Below, piece after piece: positions 46,733-56,000 of a stretch of DNA of 64,000 nt (position 1 is its first letter; each line of letters starts with the position of its first letter). The notes beneath the pieces are model-generated. The model did no database searches. It worked only from the letters and a program-made list of their open reading frames with translations, and was not told where the DNA came from. The stretch covers positions 992,001 to 1,056,000 of the forward strand of contig NZ_CP107785.1 of NCBI RefSeq assembly GCF_036345915.1, in the 5' to 3' direction. The position numbers were made by a program, and so were the translations under genes. The DNA comes from Nocardia sp. NBC_00565. GTDB lineage: Bacteria > Actinomycetota > Actinomycetes > Mycobacteriales > Mycobacteriaceae.

Positions 46733-46990
46733 ATGCGTGAGCGTCGCACCGAGGTCGACGGGTGGGTGGCCATCTGGGAGATCGCCCACTGGAACATCCG
46801 AATTATGCTCGTGCGCAGCCTTGTCGATAGTGCGCGGCCATTGCTGAAGGCCGATGTCGCGGCGTCTGCGCCCGACCTGGCCGATATGCGTGAGGAATAC
46901 CCGAACCTTTCCCGGTTGTGGGATGCGGTGCGGCACGAGTACTGGGCAGAAGTGATTACGCCCCAGAAACATTCAGAGGGGACTATTTGA
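46733..46990 (+). CDS. Hypothetical protein, 85 residues
   Basis: A small protein, MRERRTEVDGWVAIWEIAHWNIRIMLVRSL at the start in parts (VAIWEIAHWNIRIM is an amphipathic or membrane-associated helix rich in tryptophan), and a charged C-terminal half (DMREEYPNLSRLWDAVRHEYW). It is the third gene of a cluster after a gap of 18 bases; GGCGGA precedes the start. No function is known. Confidence 0.5.
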   Translation: MRERRTEVDGWVAIWEIAHWNIRIMLVRSLVDSARPLLKADVAASAPDLADMREEYPNLSRLWDAVRHEYWAEVITPQKHSEGTI

Positions 46991-47021
46991 TCGATAGCAC
47001 CAGAGCGGCAGGCGCTATGGC

Positions 47022-47408
47022 TTATGCCCCCATCGATTCGGTGTTGGTGTTGAAGTGGACCGAGTTGGTTACGTCCTGGCCGGAGATCCGTTTGATGGAC
47101 AGAGCCATGATCTGGCCCATGTCTTTAACGACTTCCATGTGTTCCCGAATGATCGCGTCAATCGAGTTGGGTTCGCCGCTGGCCTGGCCCTTGAACATCT
47201 TCTGCAGATCGTCAGCCATGTGGAAATCACCGAAGCCGGAAACGAACTGCGCTTGCTGGGCATACCGCAGGATGCCTTCCAGATCGGTGACCCGTTGATC
47301 ACATGCTGCGAGGCATTGGCGCGCTGCCTCTTCGCTGTCCAGATATAGTTCCCCGGCCTTGGCTTGCTCGGCAAACCTCTGCCATAGGGCCGTTTCTACC
47401 TCGCTCAT
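47022..47408 (-). CDS. Helical protein paired with a DUF3558 lipoprotein
   Basis: A 128-residue, probably all-helical soluble protein: LWQRFAEQAKAGELYLDSEEAARQCLAACDQRV, then FGDFHMADDLQKMFKGQ and AIIREHMEVVKDMGQIM. Such small helical proteins next to DUF3558 lipoproteins recur in Nocardia and look like WXG100-style or ESX-related partners, but there is no W-x-G. It starts 19 bases downstream of the lipoprotein gene on the same strand, hence one operon. Confidence 0.6.
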   Translation of the reverse strand: MSEVETALWQRFAEQAKAGELYLDSEEAARQCLAACDQRVTDLEGILRYAQQAQFVSGFGDFHMADDLQKMFKGQASGEPNSIDAIIREHMEVVKDMGQIMALSIKRISGQDVTNSVHFNTNTESMGA

Positions 47409-47427
47409 CGGATGCCCCCTCGTCTCA

Positions 47428-47961
47428 CTATTTCGGCAGTACCGGCACGATCGGTTCAGCTGCTCGCCGCAACAGCCCGCACGGCTCGTCAGGATGGTCG
47501 AGAGACGCGTGATTGCTCAACTTGATGGTGACGGCGCCCTGCGCGGCCGGAAACGCCACATCGCACATGAGGTCGTACGAACCGCCTTCGATGCGGAACT
47601 GGCGGCCTTTCCGTCCTGCGATGGTGACATCCTGGAATTCGACATTGCCAGGCTTGTTTTCGAACTCAGCCATGGTGCGACCGGTGGAGAAGACCGTAAC
47701 GGCATACTTCGATCCGTCCCACGCGCAGATCTCCCACCCGGACTGATGGACGCCCGCGATACCGGTTTCCTTGGTCGACGGCTTCACTCCGGCGGCAGTC
47801 AGCACATCATCGGGGATCTGCGTGCACGGATCGAACAGCTTGACCGGCGCCGCGCTCGTCTCACTGCTCGCGCTCGGATTACCGCTCTTCGAACTCCCGC
47901 ACGCGACCAACCCCGGCAGGACAGCCGCCGCGAGCAGCATCAACTTCCATCGGTGCGCCAT
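47428..47961 (-). CDS. DUF3558 lipoprotein
   Basis: A 177-residue lipoprotein. The signal MAHRWKLMLLAAAVLPGLVAC ends in a lipobox LVAC, so the mature protein carries a lipid at Cys21 and sits on the outer face of the membrane. The DUF3558 domain has PCTQIPDDVLTAAGV, CAWDGSKYAVTV and a C-terminal CDVAF plus CGLL, four cysteines that likely form disulfides. The family is specific to mycolate-containing actinobacteria; the role is unknown. Confidence 0.9.
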   Translation of the reverse strand: MAHRWKLMLLAAAVLPGLVACGSSKSGNPSASSETSAAPVKLFDPCTQIPDDVLTAAGVKPSTKETGIAGVHQSGWEICAWDGSKYAVTVFSTGRTMAEFENKPGNVEFQDVTIAGRKGRQFRIEGGSYDLMCDVAFPAAQGAVTIKLSNHASLDHPDEPCGLLRRAAEPIVPVLPK

Positions 47962-48315
47962 CCCCGCCCTCTCTACCTGCGACTACCTGGAGATCTTGAC
48001 CCTATCAAACGATATGCAGGGCATTGGTGGTCGCAATGGGAGGCGTGCGCCGAGGATTCGTTGCAGAATCACGCACACCGAACCCTCGGCGGTGCGGCCT
48101 GCGACGGTTGTCACGTCACACCGTTCCGGCGCGAGTTGTGAGCGGTTCGACACTGCGAAAACAGCTGATTACCAGCGTGTATACAAATGATTCCGATGTC
48201 CGTTTTGTCCGGTTTTCGCGTTGACAGCCACTTGCTCCCCGGGGCAGTCTGCTCGGTGACTTGCCGTGCCCTCGCAGGGGAGGTGTCGCGGGGTGGCAAT
48301 CGGAGGAGCAGGGTG
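47962..48315. other. Promoter region of the conservon operon
   Basis: About 350 bases without a convincing gene. TTGACA at 48221-48226 and CAGTCT at 48245-48250 with an 18-base gap are the best -35/-10 candidates. The downstream part contains the strong ribosome site GGAGGAG at 48302-48308 for the kinase. The divergent lipoprotein promoter must lie near 47970-48050. Confidence 0.4.
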
Positions 48316-51063
48316 GTGCGTTTACCTCAACGGTCGGAAAAATCCGGTGGCACACCGGATGTGACTGCCGACTCCGGAAGTGAACGCCAGGTTGCCGGGA
48401 AGAGAATAGTGCGACCGCACACGATTCGGGGGCAATTGGCCCGAATTCTGGTCGTCTCCTTGGTTTTGGTGCTGGCGCTGCTCGGCGTGACGGTCGCCGG
48501 GGAGGTCAAGGCCTTCCGTGAGAGCGGCGATACGGTGCGCGCGGTCTCGCTCGCGCTGGCCGTGCAGGATCTGGTCCAGGAGGCGCAGCGCGAACGCGGG
48601 CTCAGCAATGGCCTGCTCGGCGGTGACACCCGCCTGGTGCAGACGGTGGCCGACCAGCGGGTCGAAACCGATCGGGCGATGGACGCGCTCACGGAGGCGG
48701 CGGCCGGGAACGCGCCCGGCGCGGCCCAAGTGCGTTCGGCGATAGGCCAATTCGGCGCGCTCGGGGCGACCCGCGAACAGATCGATGCCCGCCGCACCAG
48801 CAGGCAGGCCGCCTTCCAGTTCTATACCGATGGCATCGCCGCGCTGAATCGGCTGACGCTCGGGCTCGATCAGGCCCGCGACGCCGTCGTCCGGCACGGT
48901 CTGCAGGCGCTCTACGCACTCGGGGAGGCGAAAGAGCAGACGGCCAAGGAACGTGGATTCCTCAACGGCGTCTTCGCCGCCGATGAGTTTCACGCGGGCG
49001 AATACGTCCAGTTCCTCGATATCCGCGCCGCCAAGAATGCCGGTCTCGCCGCGTTCGAGCGCGATGCCACCGCGCACCAGCAGGCGCTGCTCGATGCGGC
49101 GCTGCGCGGCGAGAATGCCGTCAAGGCAGGGGAATCGGAGAGTATTGCGATCGCCTCCAGTGCCGGACCGCTGGCGCGTGCGGTGGATCCGAGTACCTGG
49201 TGGTCGCAGATGACGGCGGTCATCGACGAGCAGCGCACGGTGCAGCAGGCGGTCGGCACCGATGTCCAGCAGCGCGCCGAGGTGCTGCGCAAGGATGCGG
49301 CCCTGACACTGGGCGGCTTCCTGCTGGCGGCACTGATCGCGATCGCCGCCGAAGTGGCGCTCGTCTTCGCCAGCGTGCGCGCCATCGTGCGCCCGCTCGG
49401 CGCGCTGGCGGCCGAGGCCGACGATGTCGCGAATCACCGTCTGCCGGAGGTGATCGCTGCGTGGCATGCCTCCGGCGATACCCGACCGGATCCGCCGGCT
49501 CCGGTACGCACGCCGCGCGGTGCGAGTGCCGAAATCGCCGCTGTGGCGGGGGCATTGGACGGTGTCCAGACGACCGCCTTCGAATTGGCCTCGGCACAGG
49601 CGTTGATCCGGCGGAATACGACCGAATCGATGGCGAATCTGGCCCGCCGCAACCAGAATCTGGTCCGCCGTCAGCTCGGTCTGATCAGCGAATTCGAGCG
49701 CGCCGAACTCGATCCCAAGGCGCTGTCGAACCTGTTCGAACTCGACCACCTCGCGACCCGCATGCGCCGCAATGCCGAAAGCCTGCTGGTGCTGGTCGGC
49801 GCGGCGAGCCCACGGCGCTGGGCCGAGCCGATCGCGCTCACCGATGTGATCCGCGCCGGGTTGTCGGAGGTCGACGACTATCGCCGCGTGGTGCTGCGGC
49901 GGGTGGACGATATCGCGATCACCGGTGCGGTGGTCAGCGAACTCGCGCATATGCTGGCCGAGCTCATCGAGAACGGATTGGCCTTCTCCCCACCGGATGT
50001 GGAAGTCGAGATCTACGGGCGCAAGCTTGCGACGGGGTATCTGCTGGCCGTGGTGGATCACGGTGTCGGTATGTCGGTGGAGCAGTTGGCGCAGGCCAAT
50101 TCCCGGCTGCGCGGTGAGACCGACTTCATCGTCGCGTCTACGCGTTATCTGGGGCACTACGTGGTCGGTCGGTTGGCGCGTCGGCTCGGGATCGATGTCG
50201 AGTTGAACGTGTCGCCGGTGAGCGGGGTCGTCGCGCGATTGGTGTTGCCCGCGGAAATCATCGCTGGCGGGAAGGATCGAAACGCGCCCGGGACCGGTGA
50301 GCGCAATTCAGCTCATTCCGCGATCGAATCGGGTGGGTCGATGTCGACTGCCCCGGCGTATTCCGCGCCTGTCACGGGATCCCTTGCGAGCGAGGCTATT
50401 TCCGGGCAGTTGCTGCCAGGTGCTCCGCGCAACGGTGCCTCGGGCAACGGTGCCTCGGGCAATGGTGCCGCGGTGAACGGTGCGGCAACGCCCGGCGCGT
50501 CGACCAATGGTGTGCGCATGACCGGCGGGACGGAGTCCGATGTCACTGAGGTCCGGCAATCGAGGCCGGGCGGTCCCGCGCATTCGCGGCCGGGATTCGC
50601 GGCGCCGACACCCGCGCCGGTGCCGTTCGCGCATTTCCTTTCCAGCCCAATCGATTCCGCTGATGGCGGCGTACCTGAGCCCGTGGGGCAACCGTCCGCT
50701 GAGCCGAGCGGTTCGTTGTGGCAGATACCCGAAACGCCGTCGGTGGCAACGGAATCCGATGCAGCGCCAACCGGAGTGCAGCGCACCCGCAACGGACTGG
50801 TCAAGCGCAACAAGCGGGCCCGAGCGGCCGAGACCGGAAGCGGCACTACACAACCCACGGCCGCACCGCACCAGCCCACCGCGCCGGTCGTCGAACGGTC
50901 ACCGGCCGAGATTCGCAGCATGCTCTCGTCGTTCCGCGCCGGACATGAGCGCGGCGCCCCGGGATCGTCGCAGCCGCCCCGGGAATCCGAAGACATCCCG
51001 CGTGCCACGGATTTGGCGCAAACCGCAACAGTACCGACAACCAGCGTAGAGGAGCTTCTGTGA
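48316..51063 (+). CDS. Conservon sensor histidine kinase with NIT domain (CvnA type)
   Basis: A 915-residue membrane kinase. TM1 is at about residues 40-62, an extracytoplasmic NIT (nitrate/nitrite-sensing-type) domain follows to ~325, and TM2 is at ~330-352. The dimer helix contains LFELDHLATRMRRNAESLLVL, and the HATPase has ELIENGLAFSPP and VVDHGVGM (~540-590). The C-terminal ~240 residues are low complexity with NGASGNGASGNGA repeats. In conservons this kinase signals to a small GTPase through the roadblock and DUF742 partners. The start is GTG at 48316, fixed by GGAGGAG. It overlaps the next gene (GTGA). Confidence 0.92.
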   Translation: MRLPQRSEKSGGTPDVTADSGSERQVAGKRIVRPHTIRGQLARILVVSLVLVLALLGVTVAGEVKAFRESGDTVRAVSLALAVQDLVQEAQRERGLSNGLLGGDTRLVQTVADQRVETDRAMDALTEAAAGNAPGAAQVRSAIGQFGALGATREQIDARRTSRQAAFQFYTDGIAALNRLTLGLDQARDAVVRHGLQALYALGEAKEQTAKERGFLNGVFAADEFHAGEYVQFLDIRAAKNAGLAAFERDATAHQQALLDAALRGENAVKAGESESIAIASSAGPLARAVDPSTWWSQMTAVIDEQRTVQQAVGTDVQQRAEVLRKDAALTLGGFLLAALIAIAAEVALVFASVRAIVRPLGALAAEADDVANHRLPEVIAAWHASGDTRPDPPAPVRTPRGASAEIAAVAGALDGVQTTAFELASAQALIRRNTTESMANLARRNQNLVRRQLGLISEFERAELDPKALSNLFELDHLATRMRRNAESLLVLVGAASPRRWAEPIALTDVIRAGLSEVDDYRRVVLRRVDDIAITGAVVSELAHMLAELIENGLAFSPPDVEVEIYGRKLATGYLLAVVDHGVGMSVEQLAQANSRLRGETDFIVASTRYLGHYVVGRLARRLGIDVELNVSPVSGVVARLVLPAEIIAGGKDRNAPGTGERNSAHSAIESGGSMSTAPAYSAPVTGSLASEAISGQLLPGAPRNGASGNGASGNGAAVNGAATPGASTNGVRMTGGTESDVTEVRQSRPGGPAHSRPGFAAPTPAPVPFAHFLSSPIDSADGGVPEPVGQPSAEPSGSLWQIPETPSVATESDAAPTGVQRTRNGLVKRNKRARAAETGSGTTQPTAAPHQPTAPVVERSPAEIRSMLSSFRAGHERGAPGSSQPPRESEDIPRATDLAQTATVPTTSVEELL

Positions 51064-51488
51064 CCACCCATTTACAGACCGCGGACCCGCACACCTTCAA
51101 CTGGATGCTGGCCAACTTCGTCCGCAACACCGACGGTGTCCGCGAAACCGTCGCGGTGTCCTCCGACGGTCTGCTCATCGCCATGTCCGAGGGCTTGGAC
51201 CGGAATGGCGCGGACCGGTTGGCCGCGATGGTTTCCGGCCTGTCCAGCCTCGCCCGAAGCGCCTCGCGCAGTTACGCGTTCGACGGTCTGAAGCTGATCA
51301 TGATCGAGATGAAGCGCGGCTTCCTGCTGGTCTCCGCACTGGGCGACGGCAGCTGCCTCGGCGTCATCGCCGACGGCGGTTGCGATGTCGGCCTCGTCGG
51401 CTACGAGATGGCGGTGCTGGCCGAACGCGCCGGAGCGCTGCTCGACCCGGCGCTGATCTCGCAATTACGAGAGTCGTTGCGCAGATGA
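51060..51488 (+). CDS. Roadblock/LC7 protein of the conservon (CvnB type)
   Basis: A 142-residue roadblock/LC7 domain protein: FNWMLANFVRNTDGVRETVAVSSDGLLIAMSEG is the classic start. The domain is found in MglB-type GTPase activators, and here it probably modulates the CvnD GTPase and forms dimers. Start and stop codons overlap with both neighbours, which guarantees coupled translation of the four-gene set. Confidence 0.95.
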   Translation: MTTHLQTADPHTFNWMLANFVRNTDGVRETVAVSSDGLLIAMSEGLDRNGADRLAAMVSGLSSLARSASRSYAFDGLKLIMIEMKRGFLLVSALGDGSCLGVIADGGCDVGLVGYEMAVLAERAGALLDPALISQLRESLRR

Positions 51489-51922
51489 GAGATCCGGACC
51501 GGCCGCGGTTACCGGACCCGCGGATGATCCCGGTGCACCAATCTTTCGGCTGGGCCGGTTCCCGCCGGACGCCGATAGTTGGTCCGCACGAGCAGGTCCC
51601 CGATGACAGGTTCGTGCGGCCCTTCGTCGTCACTGCTGGTCGCACTACACCGCTGATCGACGGGTTGCGCATCGAAACCCTGGTGCGGGCCGCCCCGGCC
51701 GCACTGTCGGCGCCACTGCACTTCGAACAGCGCACTGTCGTGCGACTGTGTCAGCAGCCGCACTCCATCGCCGAAATCGGGACGGCGCTGCATGTTCCGG
51801 TGGGCGTCGCGAAGGTTATCGTCAGCGATCTCGCGGCCGCGGGCCATGTCTCGGTCCACGACGCCGCCGAACTTTCCACCGCAGCCATCGAGAGGATCAG
51901 GGACCTTGTACGGGCACTCTGA
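51485..51922 (+). CDS. DUF742 protein of the conservon (CvnC type)
   Basis: A 145-residue protein. A disordered N-terminus precedes RFVRPFVVTAGRTTPLIDGLRIETLV, which is diagnostic for DUF742, and a winged-helix part (HSIAEIGTALHVPVGVAKVIVSDLAAAGHV). It overlaps CvnB by four bases (ATGA). By family knowledge it forms a complex with the kinase and the roadblock protein at the membrane. Confidence 0.95.
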   Translation: MRDPDRPRLPDPRMIPVHQSFGWAGSRRTPIVGPHEQVPDDRFVRPFVVTAGRTTPLIDGLRIETLVRAAPAALSAPLHFEQRTVVRLCQQPHSIAEIGTALHVPVGVAKVIVSDLAAAGHVSVHDAAELSTAAIERIRDLVRAL

Positions 51923-52529
51923 ATATCGGATACCACCACCGGATGAACGGCCCATGGCCTCCTCGGTCAAGATCGTGATCAGCGGCGGATTCGGTGTCGG
52001 CAAAACAACATTCATCGGCGCGATCTCCGAGATCGAACCGCTGGTCACCGAGGCGGCGATGACCGAGGTCGCGATCGGCGTCGACGATCCCGGCCGGCGC
52101 GCCGACAAGACCGAGACCACCGTCGCCCTCGACTTCGGCCGCATTACCCTCGACAGCTCCCTGATCCTCTACCTCTTCGGCACCCCAGGCCAGGACCGCT
52201 TCGTTTTCCTGTGGGACGACCTGGTCGATGGCGCGCTCGGTGCGGTGATCGTCGTAGATACCGGCCGGGTGCAGGACTGCTACCCGGTGCTGGACTACTT
52301 CGAAGAGCACAACACCCCATTCGTGGTGGTGGTCAACCGCTTCGAGAACGGCGACCACTTCGCTCTCGACGAGGTCCGCGAGGCCCTGGAACTCGACGAG
52401 TGGATCCCGGTCCTGGAATGTGACGCGCGCCAACGGGGATCGGTGAAGGAGGTGCTCGTCGCCCTCCTCGAACAGGTCCTGCTGCACCGCGTCTCAGTCC
52501 CGCAGCTGCGCGCACGCGGAGTCGGCTGA
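51906..52529 (+). CDS. Conservon small GTPase (CvnD type)
   Basis: A Ras/MglA-like GTP-binding protein of about 207 residues. The P-loop is GGFGVGKTT, the switch region [11 protein letters not shown] replaces the usual DxxG, and VNRFENG stands at the NKxD position. The start TTG at 51906 overlaps the DUF742 stop and yields [12 protein letters not shown], which resembles other CvnD starts; ATG at 51954 is an alternative. It is the output module of the conservon, expected to cycle between membrane-bound states. Confidence 0.92.
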   Translation: MYGHSEYRIPPPDERPMASSVKIVISGGFGVGKTTFIGAISEIEPLVTEAAMTEVAIGVDDPGRRADKTETTVALDFGRITLDSSLILYLFGTPGQDRFVFLWDDLVDGALGAVIVVDTGRVQDCYPVLDYFEEHNTPFVVVVNRFENGDHFALDEVREALELDEWIPVLECDARQRGSVKEVLVALLEQVLLHRVSVPQLRARGVG

Positions 52530-52663
52530 GCAAGGTCCGGTCCGGTCCCGGTGGGCGAGCGGCCCAAAGTGTCGTAGCCCGTTGTCAGCCTGGACGCATA
52601 TCGACCACGTTGGCCGTGGGTGTCGCCGCGAAGGTCTCGGCGTCGCGCAGTAGGGTCGGATTC

Positions 52664-55435
52664 ATGAGCCAAGCGCGGATCGAAACCGAACCGGACGCGA
52701 CCCGGCCACTGCGCGACGACATCCGCTTTCTCGGTGGCGTCCTCGGCGACACCATCCGCGATCACGAGGGTCCCGAGGTCTTCGACCTGATCGAACGAGT
52801 GCGGATCGAGGCGTTCCGGGTGCGGCGCGAAGAGGTCGAGCGCAGCGCGGTGGCGGAGATGCTCGACGGCGTCGATATCGCCGTCGCACTGCCGTTGATC
52901 CGGGCGTTCAGCTATTTCGTCCTGCTGGCGAATCTGGCCGAGGACATCCAGCGCGATCGGCGGCGCGCGGCGCACGAGGCGGCGGGGGAGCCGCCACAGG
53001 ACTCCTCGCTGGCGGCGACCTATCGCAAGCTCGACGCGGCCGCGCTGGGCGGCGCCGAGGTCGCCGATCTGCTCGCCGACGCGTTGGTGTCGCCGGTGAT
53101 CACCGCGCATCCGACCGAAACCCGCCGCCGCACCGTCTTCGATGTGCAGACCCGCATCACCGAGTTGATGCGGTTGCGTCAGCGCTATACCGAAACCGAG
53201 CGTGCGCGTGCGGATCTGGAGCAGCGGATCCGCCGCCAGGTGCTCGCGCTGTGGCGCACCGCACTGATCCGGTTGCAGCGCTTGCGGATTCAGGACGAGA
53301 TCTCGGTCGGTCTGCGCTACTACGAGATCACGCTCTTCGATGTGATTCCGGCGATCAACGCGGAACTGCGGGCGCAGCTGCGGTCGCGCTGGCCGGGCGT
53401 GCAGTTGTTGCCGCGGCCGATGCTGCGTCCCGGCTCCTGGATCGGCGGCGATCGCGACGGAAATCCTTATGTGACAGCGGATGTCGTGCGGCAGGCAGCC
53501 ACACAGGCGTCGGCGGTGGCGTTCGGGCGGTATCTGCACGAGTTGGTGGAGCTGGAGAAATCGCTGTCGCAGTCGGCGCGCCTGGTGCGGGTGACACCGG
53601 AGGTGGCGGCACTGGCCGAGGTCGGTTATCCGGATCCGGCGACGCATTCCGATGAGCCGTATCGCCGTGCGCTGCACCGGATTCGGGCTCGCTTGTCGGC
53701 AACGGCGGTGGCGGCGCTCGGCGAGTTGCCCGCGGATGGGCTGGATATGGGCGCACCCGCGTACCCGACGCCGCAGGCGGTACTGGACGACCTGGACGCG
53801 GTGGATGCCTCGATGCGGGGCAGCGGCGACGGTCTGCTCGCCGACGACCGACTGGCCGCGCTGCGACATGCCATCGAGACGTTCGGCTTTCATCTGCAGG
53901 GCCTGGATATGCGGCAGAACTCGGAGGTGCACGAACAGGTCGTCAGCGAACTGCTGGCCTGGGCGGGCGTACATCCGGATTACCCGAATCTGGCCGAAGC
54001 GGAACGGGTGGAGCTGCTCGCCGCCGAACTGCGCACCCGGCGGCCGCTGCTCGGCCCGCATGCGCGGCTGAGCGAACTCGCCGCCAAGGAACTCGGCATC
54101 GTCCGTGCCGCACGCGATGTGGTGGATACCTTCGGTATCGAGGCGGTGCCGAATTACATCATCAGCATGTGCACCTCGGTCAGCGACATGCTGGAGGCGG
54201 CGTTGCTGCTGAAGGAGGGCGGGCTGCTCGATCCCGGTGAGCCGGACGGCCCGCCGAGCTGCCCGGTGAATATCGTGCCGCTGTTCGAAACCATCGAGGA
54301 CCTGGGTGCCGGTGCGGCCACGCTGGCCGCCGTGCTCGATGTTCCGGTGTATCGAGAGTTGGTGGCCGCCAAGGGGATGCGGCAAGAGGTGATGCTCGGG
54401 TACTCCGATTCCAACAAGGACGGCGGATACCTGGCCGCCAACTGGGCGCTCTATCGGGCGGAGCTGGATCTGGTCGAGGTGGCGCGCAAGTCCGGAATTC
54501 GGTTGCGACTCTTCCATGGTCGCGGCGGGACCGTCGGCCGTGGTGGTGGGCGCAGCTACGACGCCATCCTGGCCCAGCCCGCTGGTGCCGTGCACGGTTC
54601 GCTGCGGCTGACCGAGCAGGGTGAGGTGATCGCGGCCAAGTACGCGGAACCCCTTGCGGCGCACCGCAATCTGGAGTCGTTGATCGCGGGTACTTTGGAA
54701 TCGACGCTGCTCGATGTGGAGGGGCTCGGTCCCGATGCCGAGCCGTCCTATGAACTCATGGACGATCTGGCGGCGCGTGCCAGGGCGGCATATGCGCGCC
54801 TGGTGCACGAAACTCCGGGATTCGTAGAGTATTTCCGGCAGTCCACGCCGGTCGCCGAGGTCGGCGATCTCAATATCGGCAGCAGGCCCGCCTCCCGCAA
54901 GCCGACGAATTCGGTGAGCGATCTGCGGGCCATTCCGTGGGTGATGTCGTGGAGCCAGGCTCGGGTCATGTTGCCGGGCTGGTATGGCACCGGGGCGGCG
55001 CTGGAGGAGTGGGTCGGCGGCGATCCGCGGCGTCTGGCCACGCTCGCGGATCTCTACCAGCGCTGGCCGTTCTTCCGTACTGTGCTGTCGAACCTGGCTC
55101 AGGTCATGGCCAAGAGCGATCTCGATATCGCCGCCCGGTATGCCGAACTCGTCGACGATGTGGCATTGCGCGAGCAGATCTTCGGGATGATCCGGGACGA
55201 ACATGCCAGGACCATCCGCATGCACGCCGCGATCACTGGCAACGATCACCTGCTCGCCGACAACCCGTCACTGGCGGAGTCGATCCACAACCGCTTCCCG
55301 TACCTGGAGCCGTTGAATCAGATGCAGGTGGATCTGCTGCGCCGGCTGCGCGCGGGCGATGACTCCGAACTCGTCAAACGCGGCATCCTGCTGACGATGA
55401 ACGGCCTCGCCACCGCGCTGCGCAACTCGGGTTAG
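52664..55435 (+). CDS. ppc: Phosphoenolpyruvate carboxylase
   Basis: A 923-residue cytosolic enzyme that converts PEP and bicarbonate to oxaloacetate and so refills the TCA cycle. Catalytic motifs are intact: [14 protein letters not shown] (histidine), [30 protein letters not shown] and [13 protein letters not shown]. The C-terminus ends [12 protein letters not shown], the usual closing sequence except that the final QNTG is RNSG. ATG at 52664 ([11 protein letters not shown]) was chosen; the longer frame from 52610 has no family similarity. It is convergent with the polyol operon. Confidence 0.98.
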   Translation: MSQARIETEPDATRPLRDDIRFLGGVLGDTIRDHEGPEVFDLIERVRIEAFRVRREEVERSAVAEMLDGVDIAVALPLIRAFSYFVLLANLAEDIQRDRRRAAHEAAGEPPQDSSLAATYRKLDAAALGGAEVADLLADALVSPVITAHPTETRRRTVFDVQTRITELMRLRQRYTETERARADLEQRIRRQVLALWRTALIRLQRLRIQDEISVGLRYYEITLFDVIPAINAELRAQLRSRWPGVQLLPRPMLRPGSWIGGDRDGNPYVTADVVRQAATQASAVAFGRYLHELVELEKSLSQSARLVRVTPEVAALAEVGYPDPATHSDEPYRRALHRIRARLSATAVAALGELPADGLDMGAPAYPTPQAVLDDLDAVDASMRGSGDGLLADDRLAALRHAIETFGFHLQGLDMRQNSEVHEQVVSELLAWAGVHPDYPNLAEAERVELLAAELRTRRPLLGPHARLSELAAKELGIVRAARDVVDTFGIEAVPNYIISMCTSVSDMLEAALLLKEGGLLDPGEPDGPPSCPVNIVPLFETIEDLGAGAATLAAVLDVPVYRELVAAKGMRQEVMLGYSDSNKDGGYLAANWALYRAELDLVEVARKSGIRLRLFHGRGGTVGRGGGRSYDAILAQPAGAVHGSLRLTEQGEVIAAKYAEPLAAHRNLESLIAGTLESTLLDVEGLGPDAEPSYELMDDLAARARAAYARLVHETPGFVEYFRQSTPVAEVGDLNIGSRPASRKPTNSVSDLRAIPWVMSWSQARVMLPGWYGTGAALEEWVGGDPRRLATLADLYQRWPFFRTVLSNLAQVMAKSDLDIAARYAELVDDVALREQIFGMIRDEHARTIRMHAAITGNDHLLADNPSLAESIHNRFPYLEPLNQMQVDLLRRLRAGDDSELVKRGILLTMNGLATALRNSG

Positions 55436-55535
55436 GGGGCAATTCGGGCCGGGTCGGATTGCACCGATTGTCCTCGACGGGCCCACCGAGTACCGGCGAC
55501 CCGGATCAGTTCCGCGTCACTGGTGCCGGAACGCA

Positions 55536-56000
55536 TCAGGCGCTTTCGTAGCGTCCGATGGCGGCTACCTTCGCCGCCGATGCCGACTCGGGATCGAAGT
55601 GGTAGCCGAGCCATTCCTTCGCCAGCCGGCGGGCCAGCTCGATCCCGACGACACGTTGCCCGAAGCACAAGACCTGTGCGTCGTTGCTGAGCACTGATCG
55701 CTCGACCGAGAAGCTGTCGTGTGCGGTGACCGCGCGAATGCCGGTGACCTTGTTCGCGCTGATCGCGACACCGAGGCCGGTGCCACACACGAGCAGCGCG
55801 CGGTCGGCCTTGCCGTCCGCGATCATCCGGCCGGCGGTGACCGCCACGTGCGGATAGGCGGTGTGCTCGTCGTTCCCGCCGACACCGACATCGATCACTT
55901 CGGCGACCCGGTCGTCGGCTTGCAGATCGGCCTTGATCGCGTTCTTGTACTCCAGACCGGCGTCGTCGCAACCGACTACGATTCTGAGTCGTCCGGTCAT
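55536..56000 (-). CDS. RpiB-family sugar-phosphate isomerase (D-erythrulose-4-phosphate isomerase-like)
   Basis: A 154-residue RpiB/LacAB-fold isomerase: [32 protein letters not shown] (phosphate loop) and [26 protein letters not shown]. RpiB enzymes interconvert ribose-5- and ribulose-5-phosphate. In the mycobacterial erythritol pathway a relative converts D-erythrulose 4-phosphate to erythrose 4-phosphate, which is the likely job here given the EltD and ketose-kinase genes upstream. It overlaps the kinase stop by ATGA and is the last gene of the operon. Confidence 0.85.
   Translation of the reverse strand: MTGRLRIVVGCDDAGLEYKNAIKADLQADDRVAEVIDVGVGGNDEHTAYPHVAVTAGRMIADGKADRALLVCGTGLGVAISANKVTGIRAVTAHDSFSVERSVLSNDAQVLCFGQRVVGIELARRLAKEWLGYHFDPESASAAKVAAIGRYESA

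Noticed and set aside
48322..50157. 611-residue minus-strand frame opposite the conservon kinase
   Set aside because: Shadow of a gene with complete kinase motifs on the plus strand.
52295..55249. 984-residue minus-strand reading frame antisense to ppc
   Set aside because: It lies entirely opposite the well-supported ppc gene, is rich in Arg/His/Gln without motifs, and reflects high-GC codon bias.
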